Numbered from the stretch's first letter, positions 1-9,423 are shown. The stretch is DNA of 64,000 nucleotides from Pedobacter ghigonis (GCF_903166585.1 NZ_CAESCM010000002.1:1-64000); one strand, 5' to 3'. The notes: generated by a model not told the origin, from the letters alone. Program-made: numbers and translations.

Positions 1-141
1 GAGGTGGAAAACGAAGTAAATTGTTAGAGCAGCCATTAAAAATGAACTGCCCTAATGAAGCTAGCTTAGAGCTGCCTTGGACTACAAAATTAAAAATTAA
101 TTTGGATATCAACACAGAATCTCCGTGGCAGCAAGATGCCG

Positions 142-522
142 CTACAAGTAATTACTCACCTCAATCAAATTCATATCCGGATCGCGGAGGTATATCGAAA
201 TAATTTTGCCATTGGCGCCTGTTCTTTCAACCGGACCTTCTTCAATTTCGATGCATTTCTCTTTAAGCTCTTCCATCACCACGAGTAAAGGAAAATCGGT
301 AATGAAACATAAATCGGCTGTTCCGGGTGTAGGTTTAAAGGCTTTTGGCTCAATTTCACTTCCGTGATGATGGAGATTGATTTTTTGGTTGCCAAATTTT
401 AGCGCCTTCCTGTTCTCGCCAAATTCAATAATTTCCATCCCTAAGGCCAGGCTATAAAAGCGGCAGGTACTTTCCAGATTAGAAACGGTTAGCACCAGGT
501 GATCTAAGTTTTTAATATCCAT
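142..522 (-). CDS. VOC family (glyoxalase-fold) protein, GLOD5-like
   Basis: A 126-residue single-module vicinal oxygen chelate protein. The N-terminal DHLVLTV strand carries His8, LHHHG at 50-54 gives a second histidine region, and DPDMNLIEVS near the C-terminus ends with Glu121; these are the usual metal-ligand positions. Phrases such as RFYSLALGMEI, NQKINLH, PTPGTADLCFIT and EEGPVERTG match the glyoxalase-domain-containing 5 type of VOC protein. The substrate cannot be read from sequence; the family includes lyases, dioxygenases and antibiotic-binding proteins. It is transcribed divergently from rarA with about 128 bp between the starts. Family call is firm, function open. Confidence 0.88.
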   Translation of the reverse strand: MDIKNLDHLVLTVSNLESTCRFYSLALGMEIIEFGENRKALKFGNQKINLHHHGSEIEPKAFKPTPGTADLCFITDFPLLVVMEELKEKCIEIEEGPVERTGANGKIISIYLRDPDMNLIEVSNYL

Positions 523-650
523 AACTGTCTGTTAGAACTAAAGCCCGCATCTTTTTGTTTTACTATCGTATTAAAAGATTTACGCTTTCGATATTTGGTT
601 AATCAAGATTATCGACCAACAAAATAATCAATTTTTATATATTTACCATT

Positions 651-1931
651 ATGCAAAACCTGCCTCCTTTAGCTGAACGAATGCGCCCTCAAAATCTCGA
701 TGAATATGTTGGTCAACAGCATTTGGTAGGAGAAGGAGCTGTGTTGCGCAAGGCGATTGAGAGTGGCCAGCTGCCATCCATGATTTTCTGGGGGCCGCCG
801 GGCGTAGGTAAAACCACTTTGGCTTATATCATTTCTCAGGCTTTAGACCGCCCGTTTTTTAATTTAAGCGCCATTAACAGCGGGGTGAAAGATATCCGTG
901 AGGTAATAGACCGTGCAGCACAACTTAAAGACAGTTTTTTAGGCCTGCCCATTTTATTTATTGACGAGATTCACCGTTTTAGTAAATCGCAGCAAGATAG
1001 TTTGCTGGGGGCAGTAGAGCGCGGACTGGTTACCTTAATTGGTGCAACAACCGAAAATCCATCTTTCGAAGTGATTTCCGCTTTGCTTTCGCGTTGTCAG
1101 GTTTACATTTTAAAATCGCTTACCGAAGATGAGTTAGCAGGTTTATTGCAAACCGCAATTAAGAACGATAGCGTTTTATCAGCGAAAAAAATTACCATAA
1201 AAGAGCACGAAGCACTGATCCGTTTATCAGGTGGTGATGCCCGCAAGCTGTTAAATGTACTCGAAATTGCCATTAACGGTATTGGTGGAAATAAAATGGT
1301 ACTCACCAACGAAAATGTTTTAGCACATGCACAGCAAAACCTGGCTTTATACGATAAAGCCGGTGAGCAGCATTACGATATTATTTCTGCTTTTATCAAA
1401 TCAATCCGTGGCAGCGATCCCAATGCTGCGGTTTACTGGCTGGCCCGGATGATAGAGGGAGGTGAAGATCCATTGTTTATTGCCCGCCGCTTGCTGATCC
1501 TATCATCAGAAGATATTGGCAATGCCAACCCGAATGCCTTGCTGCTGGCCAATAATTGTTTTACAGCTGTTAACGTAATCGGCTATCCCGAAGCCAGGAT
1601 CATTTTATCGCAATGTGTAACCTATCTGGCCAGTTCGCCGAAAAGCAATGCCGCTTACGAAGCCATAAATAAAGCACAGGCTTTGGTTAAACAAACCGGA
1701 AACCTACCAGTGCCGCTACATATCCGCAATGCTCCAACAAAACTGATGAAAAACATTGGTTATGGTAAAGATTACCAATACTCGCATGGCTATGAAGGTA
1801 ATTTCTCGCCACAGGAGTATTTCCCAGATGAATTAAGCGGAACAAAACTTTATGATCCGGGGAAAAATGCGGCCGAAGAAAAGCTGAGAGAAAAGCTAAG
1901 ACAGAACTGGAAAGACAAATACAATTACTAG
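651..1931 (+). CDS. rarA: Replication-associated recombination protein A (RarA/MgsA), AAA+ ATPase
   Basis: A 426-residue cytosolic AAA+ ATPase of the RarA/MgsA/WRNIP1 family, which acts at stalled replication forks. It begins [21 protein letters not shown], the family hallmark. Walker A GPPGVGKT is at 48-55, Walker [11 protein letters not shown] at 101-110, and the sensor-1 stretch [11 protein letters not shown] follows. The C-terminal half holds the clamp-loader-like tetramerisation region ([33 protein letters not shown]). Length is normal. The start follows an AT-rich leader with a near-match TATATTTA box about 8 nt upstream. The next gene starts 54 bp downstream and is unrelated in function. 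Confidence 0.97.
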   Translation: MQNLPPLAERMRPQNLDEYVGQQHLVGEGAVLRKAIESGQLPSMIFWGPPGVGKTTLAYIISQALDRPFFNLSAINSGVKDIREVIDRAAQLKDSFLGLPILFIDEIHRFSKSQQDSLLGAVERGLVTLIGATTENPSFEVISALLSRCQVYILKSLTEDELAGLLQTAIKNDSVLSAKKITIKEHEALIRLSGGDARKLLNVLEIAINGIGGNKMVLTNENVLAHAQQNLALYDKAGEQHYDIISAFIKSIRGSDPNAAVYWLARMIEGGEDPLFIARRLLILSSEDIGNANPNALLLANNCFTAVNVIGYPEARIILSQCVTYLASSPKSNAAYEAINKAQALVKQTGNLPVPLHIRNAPTKLMKNIGYGKDYQYSHGYEGNFSPQEYFPDELSGTKLYDPGKNAAEEKLREKLRQNWKDKYNY

Positions 1932-1984
1932 TGTAACATTTCTTCAATAAGTGATACTAATAAATTAATTAACCTAAACATTAT

Positions 1985-3457
1985 ATGCTGAGTACTTTTT
2001 TAAGTCACCAAAGAAAATCTTTTTGGCGTTCGCGAAATAAGGGTGGGAGTATTGCAACGCAAATCATTATTGGTTTCTTTATGCTTTATTTTCTCGTTGT
2101 TGCTGTAGGGATTGGTTTCGGTATGACGATCTTTCTTCCCAAGATTTTCCCAAATCAGGGCATCATGACGAGCTTTAACGGAATAATTTTATTTTATTTC
2201 GCTTTCGATTTTCTCATGCGTTTGCAGCTGCAGGAAATCCCGACGCTGAGCATCATTCCTTACCTGCACCTCAAAATATCAAAAGGTAAAATCATCAATT
2301 TTTTAAATGCGAAAGCACTTTTTTCTGCATTTAATGTTTGGCCATTGTTTTTGTTTTTCCCATTTATTTTTATCGAAATAGGTGGGGTAGAGGGGCCATT
2401 GGTGGCATTAATGTACGTTATCGCCATCCTTTCAATCATGGTATTTAACAACTATTTTGTGTTATACCTTAAACGTAAATCGATTACCAACATTTTATTT
2501 ACGCTAATTGGTTTGGCCATAGTCGGTGTATTTGCAACTTTAGAGTATTACAAGGTTATTTCGATCATGGCTGCATCTAATTTTGTTTTTAGCCAAATGA
2601 CCAATAGGCCTTACCTGGGACTGGTTTTTCCGGGAGTGGCTGCTGCTATGTTTGTAATCAATTCGAATTACCTGCGCCGAAACCTTTATGTAGAAGAGAT
2701 GGGTGCCAAACAAGAGAAAAAAGTAAGCACCGATTATCCTTTTTTAAACCGCTTTGGCAAGGCAGGCGAGTTGGCTGCACTCGAGCTTAAATTAATATTG
2801 AGGCATAAACGCCCGCGTTACTCGGTAATTATGGGTGCATTTTTCCTTTTGTACGGTTTTCTCTTTTACAAGGCACCATATATTGCAAGCGATTCTTTTG
2901 CCAAAATGATTTTCGCAGCCATCTTCATGACCGGTTTTTCTATCCTGAGCTACGGCCAGTTTATGTTTGCCTGGCAGAGTTCGCATTTTGATGGCCTGCT
3001 AATTAATAAAATTGATTTCAAAGATTATATTAAAGGCAAATTCCTGCTTTTTACCATAATATGCACCATTGTAACCGTTCTGGCCAGCTTCTACGCATTT
3101 TTAAGTCCGAAGCTCTTGTTGTTACACCTGGCTGCCTACCTATATAATATTGGATTTTGCACTGTTCTGGTTTTGTACCTGGCCACATTCAATTACAAAA
3201 GGATTGATATTACCCGGAGTGCCAGCTTTAATTTTCAGGGAATGGGTGCCACACAGTGGATTTTGATGATTCCTTTTGTTTTGCTCCCTTACCTGATTTA
3301 TTTACCCTTTGGTTATTTAAACAGGCCTTATTTGGGCTTAATGGCCATTGGTTTCTTTGGTTTGGTAATGCTGGCCATGAGAAGTTACTGGATAAACTAC
3401 ATTGCCAGGAAATTAGAATTAAAACGATATAAAATAGCCGAAGGCTTTAGAGAATAA
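1985..3457 (+). CDS. DUF5687 family membrane protein (probable ABC permease)
   Basis: A 490-residue polytopic inner-membrane protein with about 10-12 hydrophobic segments (for example residues 25-50, 60-75, 110-150, 170-190, 280-300 and several in the last 120 residues). The start MLSTFLSHQRKSFWRSRNKG and overall pattern fit the DUF5687 family of Bacteroidota, usually paired with an ABC ATPase. The ATPase gene starts 2 bp after this stop, so the two almost certainly form one exporter. The cargo is not evident. The pairing makes the permease role likely, but this is inferred from context rather than from a motif. Confidence 0.85.
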   Translation: MLSTFLSHQRKSFWRSRNKGGSIATQIIIGFFMLYFLVVAVGIGFGMTIFLPKIFPNQGIMTSFNGIILFYFAFDFLMRLQLQEIPTLSIIPYLHLKISKGKIINFLNAKALFSAFNVWPLFLFFPFIFIEIGGVEGPLVALMYVIAILSIMVFNNYFVLYLKRKSITNILFTLIGLAIVGVFATLEYYKVISIMAASNFVFSQMTNRPYLGLVFPGVAAAMFVINSNYLRRNLYVEEMGAKQEKKVSTDYPFLNRFGKAGELAALELKLILRHKRPRYSVIMGAFFLLYGFLFYKAPYIASDSFAKMIFAAIFMTGFSILSYGQFMFAWQSSHFDGLLINKIDFKDYIKGKFLLFTIICTIVTVLASFYAFLSPKLLLLHLAAYLYNIGFCTVLVLYLATFNYKRIDITRSASFNFQGMGATQWILMIPFVLLPYLIYLPFGYLNRPYLGLMAIGFFGLVMLAMRSYWINYIARKLELKRYKIAEGFRE

Positions 3458-3459
3458 TT

Positions 3460-4152
3460 ATGATTTTAGAAGTTAAGAATTTACAAAAAGTTTATGGCGA
3501 TAAAACCGTTGTAAACATCGATGATTTACAAATCGTAGCTGGCGAAACTGTTGGTTTGGTAGGCAATAACGGTGCAGGTAAAACAACTTTCTTCAGGATG
3601 CTTTTAGATCTGATTCGCCCTACACAGGGTGAGGTGCTATCAAAAGGTGAAAACGTAATGCAAAACGGCGACTGGAAAAACTATACCGCTTCTTTTTTGG
3701 ATGAAGGTTTCCTGATCGATTATTTAACCCCTGAGGAGTATTTTATATTTATCGGTAGTTTGCACAACATGAGTGTGGCTGATGTATCGGCCTACCTTAC
3801 GCAATACAGCGAGTTTTTTAATGGCGAAATTTTGAGCAGCGGCAAATACATTCGCGATTTTAGCAAGGGAAACCAGGTTAAAGTGGGCATTGCCGCGGCA
3901 TTGATGCAAAAGCCCGAGATTTTAATTTTAGACGAACCTTTTGCTAATCTCGATCCTACTACCCAGATCCGCCTAAAGAATCTGTTGAAAGCACAGGCCG
4001 GCAACATGACTACTTTTATTTCGAGCCACGATTTAAACCATGTTACCGATGTGTGCCACAGAATCATTTTGGTAGAAAAAGGAAGAATAATCAAAGATTT
4101 CAAAACAGACGAAAATACATTGCAGGAGCTGGAGAGTTATTTCTCAGCGTAG
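3460..4152 (+). CDS. ABC transporter ATP-binding protein
   Basis: A 230-residue ABC ATPase. Walker A GNNGAGKT is at 35-42, Walker B ILILDEP at 154-160, and the H-loop is SSHDLNH with His190. The signature region reads DFSKGNQVK (about 133-141) instead of the canonical LSGGQ, a variation seen in drug/gliding-type exporters of this phylum. It is cotranscribed with the DUF5687 permease (2 bp gap) and should energise it. A strong intrinsic terminator lies 30 bp after the stop, closing a two-gene operon. Substrate unknown. Confidence 0.93.
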   Translation: MILEVKNLQKVYGDKTVVNIDDLQIVAGETVGLVGNNGAGKTTFFRMLLDLIRPTQGEVLSKGENVMQNGDWKNYTASFLDEGFLIDYLTPEEYFIFIGSLHNMSVADVSAYLTQYSEFFNGEILSSGKYIRDFSKGNQVKVGIAAALMQKPEILILDEPFANLDPTTQIRLKNLLKAQAGNMTTFISSHDLNHVTDVCHRIILVEKGRIIKDFKTDENTLQELESYFSA

Positions 4153-4181
4153 TTTTTGTACTAAGAATGATACAATATGAG

Positions 4182-4211
4182 AGCGTCCACAGTAAACTGG
4201 ACGCTTTTTTT
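4182..4211 (+). terminator. Intrinsic terminator of the ABC exporter operon
   Basis: Perfect 8-bp stem AGCGTCCA / TGGACGCT with an 8-nt loop, followed by a run of seven T. It lies 30 bp after the ATPase stop on the plus strand. Confidence 0.93.
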
Positions 4212-4327
4212 GTCTAAAAAATAGTCTATTCCGTACGATAGGTCAAAAATAAGCCGAAAATGAAGCCCCTGTAATTTTTGGCATTGTGTTTGAACACAAG
4301 CTGTAGAAATTATAAATCTAGATTATT

Positions 4328-5005
4328 ATGAGTATTTCAAAAGTAAGAATAGCGACATTAAGTATAGGGTTAGCAGTTGGTTCGATGGCATTCCAAAGCT
4401 GTGATAGTTTAACTAAAACACAAAAAGGAGCCGGAATTGGTGCTGCAGCTGGTGGTGTTATTGGAGCCTTAATTGGTAAGAAGGCCGGTAATACAGCAGT
4501 GGGTGCCTTAATTGGTGGTGCTATTGGCGGTACGGCCGGAGCATTTATCGGACGTAGAATGGATAGACAGGCAGCCGAAATCCAAAAAGCAATTCCTAAC
4601 GCTGAAGTTATTCGTGAAGGTGAAGGTATTATTGTAAAATTCGACAGTGGTATTTTATTCGATTTTGATAAAACTGCGTTAAAAGATGCTGCAAAAACCA
4701 ATATTCAGAGTTTAGCTTCATCATTAAATCAATACCCAGATACCGATATCAAGATTATTGGTCATACCGATAGCAAAGGTACTGAGCAATACAACCAGGG
4801 CTTATCTGAAAGAAGAGCAGCTGCGGTTAAAGCTTATGCCGTTTCGCAAGGTGTACCTTCAAGCCGTTTGGTTACCATTGGTAAAGGTTTTTCAGAACCA
4901 ATTGCTGATAACGAAACTGATGCAGGCCGTGCAGCAAACCGTCGTGTAGAAATTGTAATCGTTGCTAACGACGCATTAAAAGCTACTGCACAAAAACAAG
5001 GATAA
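4328..5005 (+). CDS. OmpA-family lipoprotein with glycine zipper
   Basis: A 225-residue envelope protein. The N-terminus has a lipoprotein signal with lipobox AFQSC (Cys25). Residues 34-75 form a Gly/Ala-rich glycine zipper (GAGIGAAAGGVIGALIG, then a second zipper stretch), which probably inserts in or packs on a membrane. Residues about 100-212 are an OmpA-like peptidoglycan-binding domain with GHTDSKG at 145-151 and the terminal NRRVEI motif at 205-210. It probably links the outer membrane to peptidoglycan. It is monocistronic, between two terminators. The call follows from domain architecture; no specific partner is known. Confidence 0.93.
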   Translation: MSISKVRIATLSIGLAVGSMAFQSCDSLTKTQKGAGIGAAAGGVIGALIGKKAGNTAVGALIGGAIGGTAGAFIGRRMDRQAAEIQKAIPNAEVIREGEGIIVKFDSGILFDFDKTALKDAAKTNIQSLASSLNQYPDTDIKIIGHTDSKGTEQYNQGLSERRAAAVKAYAVSQGVPSSRLVTIGKGFSEPIADNETDAGRAANRRVEIVIVANDALKATAQKQG

Positions 5006-5047
5006 TATCGCAATTCCCCTCTACCTATGAGGTCATTATAAATCCAG

Positions 5048-5075
5048 CCCCGGTGTACATCCACTGGGGGTTTTT
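5048..5075 (+). terminator. Intrinsic terminator after the OmpA-family gene
   Basis: Stem CCCCGGTG / CACTGGGG (one G-U pair), loop TACATC, then five T after an extra G. Lies 43 bp past the stop. Confidence 0.9.
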
Positions 5076-5090
5076 GTTTCTTGAGGTCAG

Positions 5091-5115
5091 CGTCATTCCC
5101 AACTTGATTGGGAAT
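5091..5115. repeat. Short palindromic intergenic repeat (CGTCATTCCC type)
   Basis: CGTCATTCCCAACTTGATTG followed by GGAAT forms an 8-bp stem ATTCCCAA / TTGGGAAT around a 5-nt loop. CGTCATTCCC...GGGAAT palindromes are a common dispersed intergenic type in many bacteria. It sits between the OmpA terminator and a convergent gene. Confidence 0.6.
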
Positions 5116-5173
5116 CGTAATGCATGGCTTAAGATTTACTGCGGGCAGTTCGACTTACACCATCCAAAAGCTG

Positions 5174-5518
5174 TTAAGAATAAATATCTTCGAAATAACT
5201 CACTACCAGCGATTTCATCAGCATTTCCTGCTCCAGCATAGTATAAGGCGGAATGGCTTTAACCAGTTTCCAGTGCGGCCATCCATCCTGGTCTAAACCT
5301 TCTAGTTCGTAAAAACCCATTTCGCTCAATAAGCGGCAAGTGGCAATGTGCATCAATTCTTCCTTCTGGCGTTTACTGTATTTTTTCGGCCCTTTGCCCA
5401 GTTCCTGTACGCCAATCAAAAAAAGCATCACTTTTAAATCAGGAAAATCCGAATCAAATTCTTGTGAAATCTTCTCCTGTAAAACTTTCCACTTGGCATT
5501 AATCTCCGAAGGTTTCAT
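5174..5518 (-). CDS. Conserved hypothetical protein, 114 aa
   Basis: A 114-residue soluble protein with no signal peptide or membrane segment. It contains a basic stretch KGPKKYSKRQKEELMHIATCRLL in the middle and an acidic/aromatic C-terminal half ending EMLMKSLVVSYFEDIYS. Predicted to be mostly helical. I do not recognise a named domain. Codon use is like the neighbours, and the frame is well conserved in appearance (start ATG, single clean stop), so it looks real. It converges on the OmpA gene and is divergent from the Gfo/Idh gene. Confidence 0.75.
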   Translation of the reverse strand: MKPSEINAKWKVLQEKISQEFDSDFPDLKVMLFLIGVQELGKGPKKYSKRQKEELMHIATCRLLSEMGFYELEGLDQDGWPHWKLVKAIPPYTMLEQEMLMKSLVVSYFEDIYS

Positions 5519-5644
5519 GTATTGTTTTGTTAATTATTAATTTTTCAGATTTGATTCCAAAACTTGTGCAAAGATAGTGTAAAAAGGTGTAAGCAGCAGG
5601 TAAAAAGGTTGACGGTTTTAGTGCCAAAGCTTCCATCTTAATTG

Positions 5645-5652
5645 TATTTTTG
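5645..5652 (+). promoter_or_regulatory. TAnnTTTG -7 box upstream of the Gfo/Idh gene
   Basis: TATTTTTG matches the Bacteroidota sigma-ABfr -7 consensus and lies 16 nt before the ATG at 5669. No TTTG -33 box is seen at the standard spacing, so confidence is moderate. Confidence 0.55.
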
Positions 5653-5668
5653 GTTACATTTATAACTT

Positions 5669-6700
5669 ATGGATACAAACAAAACAATCACTGCAGGAGT
5701 ATTGGCTTATGGCATGTCGGGTAAAGTTTTTCACGCCCCGTTTCTAGATGCACACGCAGGCTTTAATTTAAAAGCAATAGTAGAACGCAACAAAAAAACA
5801 GCCGTTAACGATTACCCCAATATTATAAGTTATAATAGTGTTGATGAACTTTTAGCCGATGATGAAATAGAGCTGGTGGTAATTAATACCCCAAACAACC
5901 TGCATTACGAACATGCAAAAGCAGCCTTAAATAGCCATAAACATATTTTGGTAGAGAAGCCTTTTACTGCAACAACCACGCAGGCAAAAGAACTTTTTGA
6001 ACTGGCCGATAGTGTAGGCAAACAGATTTTCTTTTACCAGAACCGCCGCTGGGACAGCGATTTTACCTCGGTTCGCAAAGTGATTGATAGCGGTAAACTG
6101 GGTAAGCTGGTTGAAGTACACATGCGCTACGATCGCTACCGCAATGTAATCGGGCCAAAAGCATTTAAAGAAAACCCCATCGAAGCCAGTGGCTTGTTGT
6201 ATGATTTAGGCCCTCACCTTTTAGATCAGGTAATTGGTTTATTTGGTAAGCCTTTAAGCTACCATAAAATTTTAGGTAAAAACAGAGCTGGAACCTTAGT
6301 TGATGATTACTTTTCTATCCAGTTAAGCTATCCGGACAGTGTGAATGTATTTGTTACTTCGAGCATGTTGGTGGTAAACCCGCAGGCTGGATTTGTTTTA
6401 CACGGCACAAACGGAAGCTTTATTAAACATAGAACCGATATTCAGGAAGAACAGCTGCTGGCAGGCATGAAATTAAGTGATCCGGCTTATGGTATTGAAT
6501 CTGAAAGTAAAGATGGTGTATTAACAACCATTGATGCAGATGGAAACAAAACTGAGGAAACCATTCCGTCAGAAAGAGGGAGCTATCTGCCACTTTTCGA
6601 AGCGGTTTATCAGGGTATAATTAACAATAAACCTTATCCGGTAACACGCGAAGATGTTTTAGCTCAAATGGAAATTATAGAAAGCCCCGCAACTGCGTAA
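5669..6700 (+). CDS. Gfo/Idh/MocA family oxidoreductase
   Basis: A 343-residue NAD(P)-dependent oxidoreductase. The N-terminal Rossmann fold starts AGVLAYGMSGKVFHAPFL, followed by NTPNNLHYEHAKAAL and the EKPFT motif (about residues 95-99) whose Lys is normally catalytic. The C-terminal half is the usual alpha/beta substrate domain (DLGPHLLDQVIGLFGKP). Members act on sugars, inositol, biliverdin and other polyols; the substrate is not evident here. The next gene (MtfA-like) starts 5 bp after the stop, and a DUF6263 gene follows that, so the three probably share a transcript. Confidence 0.92.
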   Translation: MDTNKTITAGVLAYGMSGKVFHAPFLDAHAGFNLKAIVERNKKTAVNDYPNIISYNSVDELLADDEIELVVINTPNNLHYEHAKAALNSHKHILVEKPFTATTTQAKELFELADSVGKQIFFYQNRRWDSDFTSVRKVIDSGKLGKLVEVHMRYDRYRNVIGPKAFKENPIEASGLLYDLGPHLLDQVIGLFGKPLSYHKILGKNRAGTLVDDYFSIQLSYPDSVNVFVTSSMLVVNPQAGFVLHGTNGSFIKHRTDIQEEQLLAGMKLSDPAYGIESESKDGVLTTIDADGNKTEETIPSERGSYLPLFEAVYQGIINNKPYPVTREDVLAQMEIIESPATA

Positions 6701-6705
6701 TCCCG

Positions 6706-7488
6706 ATGATGAATTCTCTTCCATTTGTTTACCTGATCCCTATTTTTCTAATCGCCCTTTATTTCATATTAAAGAAAAAGAAAGTGGCGATAGAGCCCTT
6801 AACCGATGTCGACAAAAAAATACTCGACGAATATGTAGACTATTACCATAATCTCGACTCGACCGATAAATTGAGGTTCGAAGAGAAAGTAGCTGCTTTT
6901 TTCAGCACGGTTAAAATTGAGCCTGTTGGTCTGGAAATGACTACGCTCGATGAGCTGTTAATCGCCTCCAGTGCCGTGATCCCGATTTTTGGTTTCGACG
7001 ACTGGCAATACCAGAACTTAACCAGCGTTTTATTATATCCCGATACCTTTAACAAAGATTTTCAGTTTGAAGGGGGAGAAAGGAATATTATGGGTATGGT
7101 AGGTACGGGTTATATGAACGGACAGATGATTTTATCGCGATCGGCGCTGCGCCATGGATTTTCAAAAAGTGCAGGGAAAGAGAATACCGCTATCCACGAA
7201 TTTGTGCACCTTTTAGATAAATCGGATGGTGCAACCGATGGGGTGCCGGAAAATTTAATGGCGCACGAATATACCTTGCCATGGATTAAAATGATGCGTG
7301 AGGAAATTGAAAAGATTGAAGATAATAAATCGGATATTAATCCTTATGCCACCACCAACGAGGCTGAATTTTTTGCGGTAGTTTCAGAATATTTTTTCGA
7401 AAAGCCAGAGCAACTGAAAGATAAACATCCAGAATTGTACCATCAGTTAAGCCGTATTTTTGCACAGCAACCAGCCGGAAAGTTTTAA
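6706..7488 (+). CDS. MtfA-like zinc-dependent peptidase (M90 family)
   Basis: A 260-residue protein with an N-terminal membrane segment (about 5-23) followed by a soluble domain. The zinc site HEFVH is at 164-168, preceded by GKENTAIHEF and followed by DKSDGATDGVPEN, as in the MtfA/M90 family; EAEFFAVVSEYFFE later gives the probable third ligand. E. coli MtfA interacts with the Mlc repressor, but Bacteroidota members are longer at the N-terminus and membrane-anchored, so that role should not be transferred. It lies 5 bp after the Gfo/Idh stop. Confidence 0.9.
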   Translation: MMNSLPFVYLIPIFLIALYFILKKKKVAIEPLTDVDKKILDEYVDYYHNLDSTDKLRFEEKVAAFFSTVKIEPVGLEMTTLDELLIASSAVIPIFGFDDWQYQNLTSVLLYPDTFNKDFQFEGGERNIMGMVGTGYMNGQMILSRSALRHGFSKSAGKENTAIHEFVHLLDKSDGATDGVPENLMAHEYTLPWIKMMREEIEKIEDNKSDINPYATTNEAEFFAVVSEYFFEKPEQLKDKHPELYHQLSRIFAQQPAGKF

Positions 7489-7500
7489 CAATAAGCAAGA

Positions 7501-8391
7501 ATGAAAATAATTATCACATTTCTGTGCAGTTTGGCATCGCTTGGCGTATGGGCGCAAAAAACCTATTCGCTTAAGCAAAATTATCCTACTGGTAATAAGT
7601 ATAATTTTTCGTTCATTTCAGATCAGATTATCAACCAGAAAATTAGTGGAAGGAGCATTAATTTAACGCAAAGCATCGGTACCGACTATACTTTTGATAT
7701 TACTGAAGGGCATAATGGCGATAAAGATATCAAAGTAACCTACAACAGGTTGTTTATGAAATCAACAGCAATGGGAAATACCATGAACCTGGATTCGGAC
7801 GAAGCAGACAGTACAAAGAAAGGACCCTTCGCCGGCTTAAAAGGCGCTTCTTTTTATATGACAGTTGCCTCAAACGGAGGTATTAAAACTGTGGCCGGTA
7901 TTGACAGGATGCTGGATAATGTGGCAGGGAAAATGACAACCGATACCACTAAGTTGAAGGCCATCAAGAACGCTTTAAGTAAGCAGTTTAGTGCCGATGC
8001 GGTTAAGCAAACCATGGAATCTTCTTTTAAAATTTACCCCGAAAAACCAATTAAGATTGGCGATAGCTGGACCGTTGATACCAAACTGCAAATGAGCATG
8101 CCAATTGAAACCATTACCCAATATACTTTAAAAGAGGTGAATGGTAATACCGCCATCTTAAGCGTAAAAGGTACCTTAATTTCGAAGGGGAATTTTGAAG
8201 CGATGGGCAACCCTATGGAAACCGATTTAAAAGGGACCAACTCTGGAGAAACTGCCGTTGATTTAAAAACAGGCATTGTATTAAACAGTCACCTGCGCAT
8301 TGAGCTGTATGGCAAAATGAAATCGATGGGTCAGGATATCGATTTTGAAATGCAGGGCATTAATAAAATTGTAGGGAAAGAGATTAATTGA
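7501..8391 (+). CDS. DUF6263 family exported protein
   Basis: A 296-residue secreted or periplasmic protein with a signal peptide MKIIITFLCSLASLGVWAQ (cleavage near 18/19). The rest is beta-rich with repeated Gly/Thr/Lys patches (DITEGHNGDKDIKVTYNR, GDSWTVDTKLQM, KTGIVLNSHLRIELYGKM), matching DUF6263, a family of unknown function common in Bacteroidota. It is the third gene of the Gfo/Idh - MtfA transcript (12 bp gap). No catalytic motif is seen. Confidence 0.8.
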   Translation: MKIIITFLCSLASLGVWAQKTYSLKQNYPTGNKYNFSFISDQIINQKISGRSINLTQSIGTDYTFDITEGHNGDKDIKVTYNRLFMKSTAMGNTMNLDSDEADSTKKGPFAGLKGASFYMTVASNGGIKTVAGIDRMLDNVAGKMTTDTTKLKAIKNALSKQFSADAVKQTMESSFKIYPEKPIKIGDSWTVDTKLQMSMPIETITQYTLKEVNGNTAILSVKGTLISKGNFEAMGNPMETDLKGTNSGETAVDLKTGIVLNSHLRIELYGKMKSMGQDIDFEMQGINKIVGKEIN

Positions 8392-8397
8392 AATTAG

Positions 8398-8426
8398 ACC
8401 TTATAGGTTGTTAAAACCTATAAGAT
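8398..8426. terminator. Bidirectional hairpin between convergent genes
   Basis: Perfect 10-bp stem CTTATAGGTT / AACCTATAAG with a GTTAA loop, between the DUF6263 gene (+) and the hydrolase gene (-). There is no long T run, so termination is inferred from position. Palindromes of this ACCTATAGGT type are a dispersed intergenic form in Bacteroidota. Confidence 0.6.
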
Positions 8427-8436
8427 CTGGTAAAGA

Positions 8437-9423
8437 TTACAAACTACCCGTTAAGGCCACCAGAAACTCAGTAGGGATTTCGATGTGCGGAATATGTCCG
8501 CAAGCATCAAACTCAATAATTTTGGCTCCAATAATTTTAGCTGCGGTTTGTTTACCCAACAACCTGTACTGGCCGTGTATCGCTTGCTGATCGGGCGAAA
8601 GCAAACCCTTACCGACAATGGTTTTATCTTCTTTACCAATAAACAGTACTGTTGGTACTTTAAGGTTTTGAAATTCGTAAATCACCGGTTGTTCGTAAAT
8701 CATCGTAAATGTCATGGCAGCCACTTTAGCCCAGCGTGGATAATCGGCACTTAGCGTAACCCCTCCGGCAACACTCACCAGGTATTCGTACTCTGGTTTC
8801 CAGTAAGTAAAATAAGAACCCTGATAATATTTACGCACACTTTCTGCAGTAGTTTTCAGTTCTGTCTGGTATTGTTGCTCAGTAGTTACGTAAGGTACAA
8901 AGGTTTTATAATCTTCGAGCCCGATCGGGTTTTCGAGTAAAAGCTTTTCCGTTTTTTCGGGAAACATTAAAGCAAAGCGTGTGGCCAGCATGCCGCCCAT
9001 GCTATGGCCCAAAACAACGGTTTTCTGAACACCCAGCGTATCCAGCAACCTGCTGTTCCAGGTGGCCATCTGGTGGAAACTATAATGGATAAAAGGCTTT
9101 GACGATTTACCAAAACCAATCTGATCGGGTACAATAACGCGATAGCCAATTTGGGTTAAGGCTTTAATTACGTTAGTCCAATAGTAGCCACCAAAGTTCT
9201 TGCCATGAAAAAGGATGGCCGTTTTGCCGTTGGCAGCCTGCGTAGGCTGAATATCCATATAGGCCATTTTAATATCCTGGCCTTCGATGTTTATCGGGAA
9301 ATACTTTACGGGATAGGGGTATTTAACGTTTTCTAAATTGATAGATAGCGTATCGATTTTTTGTGCTTTAACCTGGCTAAAAACGAATAGAGAGAGGGCA
9401 AATAAAAAGAAAAACTTCTTCAT
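8437..9423 (-). CDS. Exported alpha/beta hydrolase
   Basis: A 328-residue hydrolase with a signal peptide MKKFFFLFALSLFVFSQVKA (about 1-20), so probably periplasmic. The fold is clear: oxyanion-region FHGKNFGGYYW (72-82), PDQIGFGKSSKP (99-110), and the nucleophile elbow GHSMGG with Ser141. A Gly-Lys-Glu-Asp stretch late in the protein and DACGHIPHIEIP near the end provide the likely acid and histidine. The substrate (ester, epoxide or similar) cannot be assigned. It is monocistronic and convergent to the DUF6263 gene. Confidence 0.92.
   Translation of the reverse strand: MKKFFFLFALSLFVFSQVKAQKIDTLSINLENVKYPYPVKYFPINIEGQDIKMAYMDIQPTQAANGKTAILFHGKNFGGYYWTNVIKALTQIGYRVIVPDQIGFGKSSKPFIHYSFHQMATWNSRLLDTLGVQKTVVLGHSMGGMLATRFALMFPEKTEKLLLENPIGLEDYKTFVPYVTTEQQYQTELKTTAESVRKYYQGSYFTYWKPEYEYLVSVAGGVTLSADYPRWAKVAAMTFTMIYEQPVIYEFQNLKVPTVLFIGKEDKTIVGKGLLSPDQQAIHGQYRLLGKQTAAKIIGAKIIEFDACGHIPHIEIPTEFLVALTGSL

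Noticed and set aside
1..141. Possible tail of a plus-strand gene at the left edge (short frame ending TAG at 27) or a 60-codon frame from 21
   Set aside because: The edge fragment is only eight codons and the other frame has no recognisable protein character and overlaps the VOC gene antisense. Nothing can be supported here.
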